From: an archaeon | GTDB lineage: Archaea; Thermoproteota; Bathyarchaeia; TCS64 | DNA: 17,094 nucleotides | Direction: 5' to 3' | Assembly: GCA_020444005.1 (NCBI GenBank) | Contig: JAHLLU010000013.1 | Span: 1-17,094, forward strand | Shown here: piece by piece, positions 7,053-13,414 of the stretch | How positions within the stretch are numbered: position 1 is the first letter of the stretch | How the letters are laid out: each line of letters begins with the position of its first letter | Made by a program: the position numbers and the translations under genes | Notes under the pieces: generated by a model | What the model was told of the DNA's origin: nothing | Seen by the model: only the letters and a program-made list of their open reading frames with translations | Database searches by the model: none

Positions 7053-7095
7053 ACCTTATCGAGAAGCCTCTGTGATGCGGCGTTAAAAACTTGTC

Positions 7096-7749
7096 TTAAT
7101 CTCGGGTGAGTTTAATCTTCAACAGCAGGAACTTGTCCTCATAGGCTGACTCAACAGAGTCGATAATGTAGCTATCTGGAATATTGTAGTTTCTCTGGAA
7201 CCCGGGGTCTTTCTCGCTTCTGAGCACTATCTCGTCCAAGTTGTCCTCGATGTATATTGTGTCCTTGAGTTTCTCGGGTATCTCGGTGGTAATCATGTAC
7301 TCAACTGTCTCAGTGACGTTGCTGCTGGAACCTCGGCTTTCCTGAAGCGTATAGATTCCTTCATCCCACTCAAAGTTGCTGTTTCTTCGTAGGGTCAAGT
7401 AGAATGGAAGTAGTGATGTGACTGCGAACATGCAGAAGAACATGATGCTCATGAAAAGGGCTGTGACGCTGTTGACGTTCTCAAATATGAGTGGGAAAAC
7501 GACTATTGTTGCCCCAGATAGGGGTATGAACGCGAATGATGCAATGAATAACCCCATCATCATCAACATGGCTCCGCCAACCAATAGTAGAACCTGTTTG
7601 TCTGGGTCCACTCGTCTTACATGTTTGCCGCTACATTTTATGCAAGAATCTGTCTCTGGGTCATAACATCTTTCACAGATGAATTTACCGCATTTACTAC
7701 AGAGAATATCCACGTTTGGTCTTCCACAAATCTCACATTTTTTATCCAC
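7096..7749 (-). CDS. Membrane protein with N-terminal eight-cysteine zinc-binding domain
   Basis: 217 residues. The N-terminus holds eight cysteines in four pairs: Cys5/8, Cys17/20, Cys25/28 and Cys36/39, a spacing that fits a two-zinc cross-brace or B-box-like knuckle. Two hydrophobic segments follow (about 54-80 and 90-118), then a soluble C-terminal domain of about 95 residues with mixed beta-strands (TETVEYMITTEIP, YIIDSVESAYEDKFLLLKIKL). The start is GTG at 7749, whose G is the last base of the upstream DUF131 stop (TAGTG), and GGGGGA about 8 bases earlier is a fitting ribosome site. The overlap implies translational coupling. I do not recognise the family; a role in membrane-linked protein or metal handling would be guesswork. 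Confidence 0.82.
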   Translation of the reverse strand: MDKKCEICGRPNVDILCSKCGKFICERCYDPETDSCIKCSGKHVRRVDPDKQVLLLVGGAMLMMMGLFIASFAFIPLSGATIVVFPLIFENVNSVTALFMSIMFFCMFAVTSLLPFYLTLRRNSNFEWDEGIYTLQESRGSSSNVTETVEYMITTEIPEKLKDTIYIEDNLDEIVLRSEKDPGFQRNYNIPDSYIIDSVESAYEDKFLLLKIKLTRD

Positions 7750-8006
7750 TAAACTACTCCCCCAAAGAGACTTGGATAATATGTCTTAGTTGCCAGATAT
7801 GCAATCACTACAGTACTGATTATCAGAGCAGCAAGTATCCATTTTCGCCCATCCTTCACAACGATAGGCACGGGACCAACATAAACGACCCCTTCACTGT
7901 CCTCAGCAAGCTCCTTAGGGCTAGCTTTGAGACTCATATAGATCAAAATAGCCCCAGCTAGGGTCATTAAAAGGCCTACAATTAGGAACCCGCCGGTGAA
8001 CGCCAT
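7749..8006 (-). CDS. DUF131 (TIGR00304) family small membrane protein
   Basis: 85 residues with two membrane helices (about 5-24 and 57-72) flanking a short loop that contains GVVYVGPVPIVV, the glycine-proline-isoleucine type motif that marks the archaeal DUF131/TIGR00304 family. No function is known for the family. The ATG at 8006 has a strong ribosome site, GGAGGAGG, a few bases upstream, unlike the leaderless genes around it, which suits a gene inside a longer transcript. Its stop overlaps the GTG of the zinc-domain membrane protein by one base, so the two are probably made together and may form a membrane complex; the last point is inference. Confidence 0.85.
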   Translation of the reverse strand: MAFTGGFLIVGLLMTLAGAILIYMSLKASPKELAEDSEGVVYVGPVPIVVKDGRKWILAALIISTVVIAYLATKTYYPSLFGGVV

Positions 8007-8051
8007 TTCAATCCTCCTCCTAGGGGGTGGACGCTTTGTTTTAAATCTTGC

Positions 8052-8537
8052 TCAGACGGCCCAAAGGGCGGCTTTACCCATATATTCGTTGACTTCCCAT
8101 TCTCTGATACTTGCTTTGTCAACGTCAACAACGATTATGCTGTGGAGTCTGGCGTTTCTTATCTCCTCAAAACTCACAGGAGGATTACTGTAATACATGT
8201 CGCATAGACCTTTCAAGTATTCTATTTCTTCTTGTGTTCTGAATCGTGGTGGTTTGACTAGGCTAGCTGGTATCTGCATTATGTAGTATGGCGTGGTAGC
8301 TAGGATGAACTTGTTTGCATAGGCGCTGTACCTTGTGATCTTGCTAGTGATTCTTGCCCTAAGATATGTTAATGGATCTAGTGCGTGGTCGGGGGGCACA
8401 AAACCTGTCTCAACCTCAACAATCAGGCTTCCGAAGCCTTTCTTTGCGTATATGTCTGTGCTGATGGTGGTTAGTTCATGCTCTAGATCAACATCGAAGC
8501 CGTTCTTGATGAGGTACTTGGCGCAGATGATTTCCAT
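8052..8537 (-). CDS. PD-(D/E)XK-like archaeal protein (ATG-started part; real N-terminus likely extends to about 8687)
   Basis: From the ATG at 8537 the product has 161 residues. Near its N-terminus it shows a restriction-endonuclease-like pattern: helix MEIICAKYLIKNGFDVDLEHEL, then TDIYAKKG and SLIVEVETG, giving a D...E-x-E set (Asp28, Glu40, Glu42) as in PD-(D/E)XK folds. Next come ALDPLTYLRARITSKITRYSAYANKFILATTP, and a later strand IIVVDVDKASIREW. I recall similar uncharacterised proteins in other archaea, but cannot check this. The ATG is unlikely to be the true start: the frame upstream is open and protein-like for 50 more codons (see the separate entry). It lies 45 bases before the DUF131 start, in the same direction. 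Nuclease activity is unproven. Confidence 0.75.
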   Translation of the reverse strand: MEIICAKYLIKNGFDVDLEHELTTISTDIYAKKGFGSLIVEVETGFVPPDHALDPLTYLRARITSKITRYSAYANKFILATTPYYIMQIPASLVKPPRFRTQEEIEYLKGLCDMYYSNPPVSFEEIRNARLHSIIVVDVDKASIREWEVNEYMGKAALWAV

Positions 8538-8687
8538 TACGCTGTGGTTGATCTTTACTTCTCGTCTTTGATGTTTCTCGATGAGGTCTTGTCGTAGTTT
8601 GAGGATTTTTTCGTATTCTGGTTGGGAGAGTTCGTCTTCGAATTTTTTTATAACCTCATCGATGTCTCTGATGAACTTGTTTACTAT
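8538..8687 (-). other. In-frame coding extension without a standard start codon
   Basis: Fifty codons precede the ATG at 8537 in the same frame and read as a charged helical segment, for example FIRDIDEVIKKFEDEL and YEKILKLRQDLIEKHQ, running directly into the domain. None is ATG, GTG or TTG before the TAG at 8693-8691. A GGGGGAG ribosome site (8700-8694) stands six bases before an ATA codon at 8687-8685. Separately, an ATG at 8712-8710, with a TATA box about 24 bases upstream, opens a +1-offset frame. The true start is therefore either the ATA, or the ATG followed by a frameshift or a one-base assembly error. Confidence 0.5.
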
Positions 8688-8730
8688 TCTCTACTCCCCC
8701 TTGGGCTACCATTCCACAGTATATTGATCT

Positions 8731-8740
8731 CTTATAAATT
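8731..8740 (-). promoter_or_regulatory. TATA box of the PD-(D/E)XK-like gene
   Basis: Plus-strand cttataaatt, minus-strand aatttataag, is centred about 24 bases before the ATG at 8712 and about 48 before the ATA at 8687. Transcription would start near 8710, leaving either a leaderless ATG or a leader of about 20 bases carrying GGGGGAG. The box is nearly symmetric. Confidence 0.5.
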
Positions 8741-8762
8741 AAATCATAGTCAAGCATTAAAT

Positions 8763-8770
8763 GTATATAG
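8763..8770 (+). promoter_or_regulatory. TATA box of the CMD-family gene
   Basis: gtatatag is centred about 26 bases before the ATG at 8793, consistent with a leaderless mRNA. A GTGAT at 8784-8788 also sits four bases before the ATG, so a short-leader alternative exists. Confidence 0.5.
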
Positions 8771-8792
8771 ATCACATAGACCAGTGATTCTT

Positions 8793-9101
8793 ATGCCAGA
8801 CAAGAACGTATGGGAAATATTCAGCAAAGAGACGCCAAAAGTAGCAGAAGCGTGGATGAAGATGGCGGAAGCCGTCAATATCGATGGAGTACTAGACCAG
8901 AAGACAGGGTTCCTAATCAGGATCGCCATCTACAGTACAACCCGTGACCCAGTAGCATTACGCCACTTTGTAAGAGAAGCCTTCAAGGCAGGGATTTCAA
9001 AGAAAGAGATTCAGGCAGCTGCATTGATGCCATGGTGTACAGGCGTTACAGTTAGTGAGCTATCTATTCCGTTAATCCAAGAGGTAGAGGAAAGCCTCTA
9101 A
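8793..9101 (+). CDS. Carboxymuconolactone decarboxylase (CMD/AhpD-like) family protein
   Basis: 102 residues, mostly helical, of the CMD/AhpD fold. The helix pair TGFLIRIAIYSTTRDPVAL and LRHFVREAFKAGISKKEIQAAAL has the 'H....a..aG.s..Ei.ea' pattern of the family. The CxxC redox pair of AhpD is absent; the only cysteine is in MPWCTGV near the C-terminus, so AhpD-like disulfide chemistry is unlikely. The substrate is unknown. The frame is open back to 8622, but those residues are antisense to the neighbouring gene, and TATA box, GTGAT and family start all point to the ATG at 8793. Its stop (TAA, 9099-9101) overlaps the stop of the convergent DUF123 gene. Confidence 0.85.
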   Translation: MPDKNVWEIFSKETPKVAEAWMKMAEAVNIDGVLDQKTGFLIRIAIYSTTRDPVALRHFVREAFKAGISKKEIQAAALMPWCTGVTVSELSIPLIQEVEESL

Positions 9102-9508
9102 GCCCATTTTTTTAATCCTATTTCTGTTATGAAATCTAAGTCCTCGACTTTATACAAGTGACTGGTGCATTTACAGTCGCTGCAGCCAAAACGTGGTACT
9201 GGTGTTCCGTGGCGGGCTACTCGTTTTGCTATTCTGCATTCGAGTTGTTCTCCTGATTCAATGATGTATATGGAGGTTAGTTCAACTTCTTCATTGTTGA
9301 GAAGATAGTCGATGTGCCAGTGAATAACATTCTGCTCTCCTATGCTGGTTCTTTGATGGCGTTTAAGACGAGGAATGAGGCTGTTGAGCGCCGATCCAAT
9401 GTAAACATATATGCCTTTAGTGAAGTCAATCTCGCCCAGTGCACCTACATTGATCACTTGGTCACTATGGTTTTCGATACATAGACAATATGTTCCCTTA
9501 ACCGGCAT
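9098..9508 (-). CDS. DUF123 family stand-alone GIY-YIG-fold protein
   Basis: 136 residues that match the archaeal DUF123 group: KGTYCLCIE (N-terminal strand), VGALGEIDFTKGIYVYIGSALNSLIPRLKRH (the GIY-YIG-type core, here 'GIYVYIGSA'), HWHIDYLL, EQLECRIAKR, and the family ending VPRFGCSDCKCTSHLYK. The fold is that of structure-specific or homing endonucleases, and in some proteins the domain is fused to endonuclease III; DNA repair is the usual suggestion but is not established. The ATG at 9508 is chosen because the family begins just before 'KGTY' and an A/T box (9527-9536) lies about 24 bases upstream; a GTG at 9526 would add six residues. Stops of this gene and the CMD gene overlap. Confidence 0.88.
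   Translation of the reverse strand: MPVKGTYCLCIENHSDQVINVGALGEIDFTKGIYVYIGSALNSLIPRLKRHQRTSIGEQNVIHWHIDYLLNNEEVELTSIYIIESGEQLECRIAKRVARHGTPVPRFGCSDCKCTSHLYKVEDLDFITEIGLKKWA
9107..9113 (+). terminator. T-run terminator of the CMD-family gene
   Basis: Seven T follow the CMD stop by five bases, inside the 3' coding end of the convergent DUF123 gene, so the plus transcript likely ends there. Confidence 0.4.
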
Positions 9509-9553
9509 GGGCAAACATAGTAGCACTATGATATAGATGTATCATAAATCTGA

Positions 9554-9567
9554 ATAAAAGGGGGGGG
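9554..9567 (-). terminator. C8-T4 terminator-like block behind the S9 peptidase
   Basis: On the minus strand the peptidase stop is followed at once by eight C, then ttttatt. The C-block plus T-run resembles the two blocks at 3963 and 5093. It may also act as an A/T box for the DUF123 gene. The G8/C8 homopolymer is a place where read errors would be easy, but it lies outside coding sequence. Confidence 0.4.
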
Positions 9568-11460
9568 TTATTTGAGATATTTATCGAACCAGTCAAGCAT
9601 CACCCGGTACCTACGTTTTCTGAGACTCATCCGAGCAACAGATCTAAACGTATGCGGTCCCTCCATAAACATGGCAAGCTGAGTCTCTTTTCCTAGGTAT
9701 TTCAGAGCTGTATAGAACTCGATGCTCTGGTCTATCCAGCACCTGTAATCGTTCCAGCTATGTACAAAGAGAACAGGAGTATCCACCATGTTTGCATAAG
9801 TTATTGGGCTCTTATCTACGTAGGTGTTTAGGTTACTCCATGGATTTCCCCCTACTTGTTCGGGTGTGAAGTGGAATCCTATGTCGCTTGTGCCGAAGAA
9901 GGCGGTCCAGCTGCTGATGCTGTTTTGGCTTATTGCTGTCCTGAACATATCGTTATGGGTGATTACCCAGTTTGTCATGAAGCCACCGTAGCTGAGACCA
10001 GTGATTCCGAAACGCTCCTTATCGAGCCACGGATAAAGCTCTAGGGCTTTTTTGACACCTGCTATCAAATCCTCATAGTCCCAGATACCCCATTCGCCTC
10101 TGATGTCTCCAAACTCTTGGCTGTAGCCTCCGCTGCCTCTTATGTTTAGATAGATTACAGCGTAGCCGTTTGATGCATAGAGCTGGTGCTCGAACATGAG
10201 GCTGTCACCAAACTTGCTCTTGGGTCCACCGTGGATATCAAGCACAGCAGGATAGGATTCGTCTTTCTTCCACTTTACTGGTTTTAGTATCCAGCCCTCG
10301 ACTGTTGCCCCGTCTTTCTGTTTGAAGCTATAGTTTTCCGCTTGTTGGAGCTTGATCTCGTCTATGAGTTTCTTGTTGATATTGGTTAGCTGTCTCTCGC
10401 TTGTGTCCAGTACCCAGAGTTCAGGTGTCTTATCGGTGTTTACCCGGGTATAAGCAACGAATCCATCCTTGATGCTATACTCTTCGATGCTATATTGTCC
10501 TTTCAGCAAGGGTGTGATGTTGCCGTTATCTGGGTCTACCTTGTGAAGCTCATGGCGGTTACTGTTTGAGACCGGGAAATAGATGAAATCGCCATCCCAG
10601 ACGGGTTCACAGCCACCAGCATACATGCTTCTGATGTCATGGTAATGACGTCTACTAGAGCCCCGGTCAAGCTGCCCACTAAGATTCGTTACTGGTCCAC
10701 CATCAACAGCGATCTTGTGAACAGTAACATGTGTCGCATATCCTCTGCTTCCGTCGCTGCCTGTGAAGGCTATCTCGTTTCCATCTGGGCTCCACTGGAG
10801 GCTCTGGATCATGTATCCGCTGAGGATACGGTCTCTTACCCCCGACTCAATGTCAAATACTATGAGATCTGATTCACCGGGACGAAGAGGATTAGCAGAC
10901 TGACAATAAGCAACCTTTCCATCATGTTCAGCATAACACTGGACATTCATATCCCCCTCAGAGACCACCGATACTTCACCTGATGCTAAATCGAGCCTGT
11001 GAAGATGTTTTGTCCTGTAATAGGTCCAGCCTTCACCGTTGTACCATATGGGAATCTTGTCAATTATCTTGACATCAGGATCATCCTCTCCCACACCAGA
11101 GACAAAATAGATAGACTCACCGTCGCTACTCCACCTTGGCTGTAATGCTCCGCCACTATATTTACCTACTAGTTTTGAAGTGTTTTTCTCTGCTACCCAG
11201 AGACTGGTTCCTTTCTCATCTTTCTCCATGCCCTGTCGGCTTGTATAGATTATCTTGTCTCCGTATGGAGCCCAATCAGGGTTTGTTGGGTTTCCCTCCT
11301 CTATGCTCCAGAGTTTTTCGCCTGTCCTTCTGTCTATCACCATTAGCTCTGTAGTGTACTCTTCATCATCGGGTGTTGTGACTAGGTAGAGTATCTTTGA
11401 GGCGTCTGGGGATATGGTGGGTCGGGCGATCATCTTGAAGTCTTCGAGGTCTTCAATCAT
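9568..11460 (-). CDS. S9-family peptidase (acylaminoacyl-peptidase/prolyl oligopeptidase type)
   Basis: A serine peptidase of 630 residues from the ATG at 11460. Residues 1 to about 360 form the beta-propeller, with repeated blades such as ISPDASKILYLVT, PDWAPYGDKIIYTS, PRWSSDGESIYFVSG and LQWSPDGNEIAFTG. The rest is the alpha/beta-hydrolase domain: DIHGGPKSKFG, YLNIRGSGGYSQEFG, the nucleophile GLSYGGFM (Ser490), SWNDYRC (Asp571) and EGPHTFRS (His603). It likely trims short or N-acylated peptides in the cytoplasm; no signal peptide is seen. The open frame begins at GTG 11493; a TATA box at 11509-11516 puts transcription near 11486. An AGGTGA ribosome site in front of TTG 11472 makes that start a real alternative. 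It is divergent from purD. Confidence 0.92.
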   Translation of the reverse strand: MIEDLEDFKMIARPTISPDASKILYLVTTPDDEEYTTELMVIDRRTGEKLWSIEEGNPTNPDWAPYGDKIIYTSRQGMEKDEKGTSLWVAEKNTSKLVGKYSGGALQPRWSSDGESIYFVSGVGEDDPDVKIIDKIPIWYNGEGWTYYRTKHLHRLDLASGEVSVVSEGDMNVQCYAEHDGKVAYCQSANPLRPGESDLIVFDIESGVRDRILSGYMIQSLQWSPDGNEIAFTGSDGSRGYATHVTVHKIAVDGGPVTNLSGQLDRGSSRRHYHDIRSMYAGGCEPVWDGDFIYFPVSNSNRHELHKVDPDNGNITPLLKGQYSIEEYSIKDGFVAYTRVNTDKTPELWVLDTSERQLTNINKKLIDEIKLQQAENYSFKQKDGATVEGWILKPVKWKKDESYPAVLDIHGGPKSKFGDSLMFEHQLYASNGYAVIYLNIRGSGGYSQEFGDIRGEWGIWDYEDLIAGVKKALELYPWLDKERFGITGLSYGGFMTNWVITHNDMFRTAISQNSISSWTAFFGTSDIGFHFTPEQVGGNPWSNLNTYVDKSPITYANMVDTPVLFVHSWNDYRCWIDQSIEFYTALKYLGKETQLAMFMEGPHTFRSVARMSLRKRRYRVMLDWFDKYLK

Positions 11461-11508
11461 CAATCCACGCAATGCATTCACCTTTACATGCACAAATATC
11501 TACAAACC

Positions 11509-11516
11509 AATATAAC
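11509..11516 (-). promoter_or_regulatory. TATA box of the S9 peptidase gene
   Basis: Minus-strand gttatatt lies in the 102-base gap to purD. It predicts a transcription start near 11486, upstream of the TTG (11472) and ATG (11460) candidates and just inside the GTG (11493) candidate. Confidence 0.5.
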
Positions 11517-11531
11517 TTGATCAGGGAGTCT

Positions 11532-11538
11532 CTTATAT
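11532..11538 (+). promoter_or_regulatory. TATA box of purD
   Basis: cttatat is centred about 28 bases before the purD ATG, at the leaderless spacing. No ribosome site lies between. Confidence 0.55.
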
Positions 11539-11562
11539 TCATAAACCATTCCATGTTACTCT

Positions 11563-12804
11563 ATGAAGGTACTCGTAGTAGGAAACGGAGCACGCGAACA
11601 CGCCATAGCCAAAAAACTAGCAGAAGAACCGATTGAACTCTCAGCTGCAATGGCGAAGTTGAACCCCGGTATAGCTGCTCTGAGCACAAAAGTGGATTTA
11701 TTTGATTTGAATAAGCTTGAGAACTACTCAAAGTACAAGGATATTGACATAGCATTCATCGGCCCAGAGACCCCACTGTCCTTTGGAGTGGCAGATTATC
11801 TTATGAATATGGGAGTCGCTACTGTTGGACCGGTTAAGGCAACAGCGAGACTGGAATGGAGTAAGGCATATGCGCGGGAAGTGCTTACGGATAATGGTAT
11901 CAAGGGTAACCCAGATTACAAGATATGCCACAACATGAATGAAGTCAAAGAGTTTCTAGACAAACAACCTGAGGTTGCTGTAAAACCAGATGTCTTGACT
12001 GGTGGGAAAGGTGTCCGGGTTACAGGACAGCATCTATTGAATCGTAAAGAGGTTGAGGATTACTGTGCTGAGCGCATCAAAGCCGATGGTTTGGTGGTGC
12101 TTGAGGAGAAACTGGTTGGGAAAGAGTTTACATTACAAGCCTACAGCGATGGAAAAACCCTCAAGTTCATGCCACTGGTTCGAGACTTTAAACGAGCCTA
12201 CGATAACGACGAGGGGCCTAACACAGGAAGCATGGGGAGCTTCAGTTGTGTAGATCACAATATGCCTGATTTGGATGATGAAGCCGTTGAGGCAGGTAAG
12301 CGTATCATGCGTGAGACCATCACGGCTATGCGTGATGGAGATGGAGCCTATAAGGGGGTTCTTTATGGTGGCTTCATGGTTACATCTGATGATACGTATC
12401 TGATTGAGTATAACTGTCGGTTTGGTGATCCAGAGGCAATCAACGTATTGAGCCTACTTGAGAAACCACTTACGGAGGTAGGATACGGTATTGTTGAGGG
12501 AAAGCTTCCTAGCTTTGGGTTTGAGAAACAGGCAACAGTCTGTGTCTATCTTACACCTGAGGGATATCCAACATCTCCTTTGAAGGATCAACCAGTAGAG
12601 GTTGGAGAAGGCATAGGCAGTGAGATATACTATGCATCAGTCTACGACGATAACGGGGTAATCAAGACCACTACAAGCAGAGCCATCGCCCTATTAAGCA
12701 AGGGAGACTCTGTGTCCATAGCTCGTAGAAGGGTCTATGAGGATGTTGACAAGGTTACTGGAAAGCTGCATTATCGTACTGATATCGCGGCAGGTATCCA
12801 GTAA
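11563..12804 (+). CDS. purD: Phosphoribosylamine-glycine ligase PurD (GARS)
   Basis: ATP-grasp enzyme of purine synthesis that joins 5-phosphoribosylamine and glycine, hydrolysing ATP. The 413 residues match the family. The N domain starts VLVVGNGAREHAIAKKLA (3-20) and has FIGPETPLSFGVADYL (65-80). The ATP-grasp part shows AVKPDVLTGGKGV (139-151), EEKLVGKEFTLQAYSDG (181-197), the substrate loop DNDEGPNTGSMGSFS (214-228), and the metal site LIEYNCRFGDPEA (280-292). The C-terminal barrel follows. The bacterial 'PAGG/ADGLAAGKGV' loop is here PDVLTGGKGV, which keeps the glycine-lysine-glycine core. No other purine gene is visible in the window. ScpB follows after 40 bases in the same direction. 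Confidence 0.96.
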   Translation: MKVLVVGNGAREHAIAKKLAEEPIELSAAMAKLNPGIAALSTKVDLFDLNKLENYSKYKDIDIAFIGPETPLSFGVADYLMNMGVATVGPVKATARLEWSKAYAREVLTDNGIKGNPDYKICHNMNEVKEFLDKQPEVAVKPDVLTGGKGVRVTGQHLLNRKEVEDYCAERIKADGLVVLEEKLVGKEFTLQAYSDGKTLKFMPLVRDFKRAYDNDEGPNTGSMGSFSCVDHNMPDLDDEAVEAGKRIMRETITAMRDGDGAYKGVLYGGFMVTSDDTYLIEYNCRFGDPEAINVLSLLEKPLTEVGYGIVEGKLPSFGFEKQATVCVYLTPEGYPTSPLKDQPVEVGEGIGSEIYYASVYDDNGVIKTTTSRAIALLSKGDSVSIARRRVYEDVDKVTGKLHYRTDIAAGIQ

Positions 12805-12844
12805 CAATATAACCATTATCTGATATACGAAGAGGGTGAGAAGC

Positions 12845-13384
12845 GTGACCGAGAGCGACAAGATAGCTGAACTGGAGGCTATTCTCTATGCAGCCAGCCG
12901 ACCAATGGGGCTAACAGATATTGTTTCACGTCTACGATTGGAGAATGAGGTGGAGGCGGATAAACTGGTCACAGAGCTTCAAGACCATTACTTAGAGGAT
13001 GATAGCGCCCTTGAGATCGTAAAGCTCCCACAGGACAGGGTAGTGCTTCAACTTAAGCCCGAGTTTACTAAACAGGCTGGAAGATACAGTCTTAAGCCAC
13101 TTCTTAACGAGGGCGCCTTGCGTACATTGAGTTATGTTGCTTATCATCAGCCTGTGGAGCAGACTGATATTGCTAGTGCTCGTGGTAGTCAAGCCTACAA
13201 GCATCTGAATCAGCTCGATGAGATGGGTTTGATCAAGCGAGAACGTAGTGGTAGGACATACATTGTTCGTACAACGCAGGATTTCGCTGATTATCTTGGT
13301 CTAAGCACCGAGCGTACTCAGATGAGACGTCAGCTTCGGAGTATCTTCCGGAAGCTTGAGGTCGATGAGATGGAGAAGAAATAG
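12845..13384 (+). CDS. scpB: Segregation and condensation protein B, ScpB
   Basis: Double winged-helix partner of the SMC/ScpA kleisin complex that organises and segregates chromosomes. 179 residues from a GTG at 12845. The first winged helix spans about 5-85 (AELEAILYAASRPMGLTDIV). The second has the family signature LNEGALRTLSYVAYHQPVEQ followed by the RGSQAYKHLNQLDEMGLIKRE and GRTYIVRTTQDFADYLGL segments. GTG 12845 is chosen over GTG 12836 because AGGGTGA overlaps the earlier codon and sits five bases before the later one. A box aatataacc at 12806-12814 could start a transcript, or the gene may be read with purD. No scpA or smc is seen here. Confidence 0.9.
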   Translation: MTESDKIAELEAILYAASRPMGLTDIVSRLRLENEVEADKLVTELQDHYLEDDSALEIVKLPQDRVVLQLKPEFTKQAGRYSLKPLLNEGALRTLSYVAYHQPVEQTDIASARGSQAYKHLNQLDEMGLIKRERSGRTYIVRTTQDFADYLGLSTERTQMRRQLRSIFRKLEVDEMEKK

Positions 13385-13385
13385 T

Positions 13386-13392
13386 CTTAAAC
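13386..13392 (+). promoter_or_regulatory. TATA-like box of the DNase I-like gene
   Basis: cttaaac directly follows the scpB stop and is centred 26 bases before the ATG at 13415. With no ribosome site present, the gene probably has its own leaderless transcript despite the 30-base gap to scpB. Confidence 0.45.
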
Positions 13393-13414
13393 GGGTTCCA
13401 CTGTATTCTGGGAT

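Noticed and set aside
8622..8792. 57-residue N-terminal extension of the CMD-family protein
   Set aside because: It is antisense to the start region of the PD-(D/E)XK-like gene, and the family begins at the later ATG behind a TATA box.
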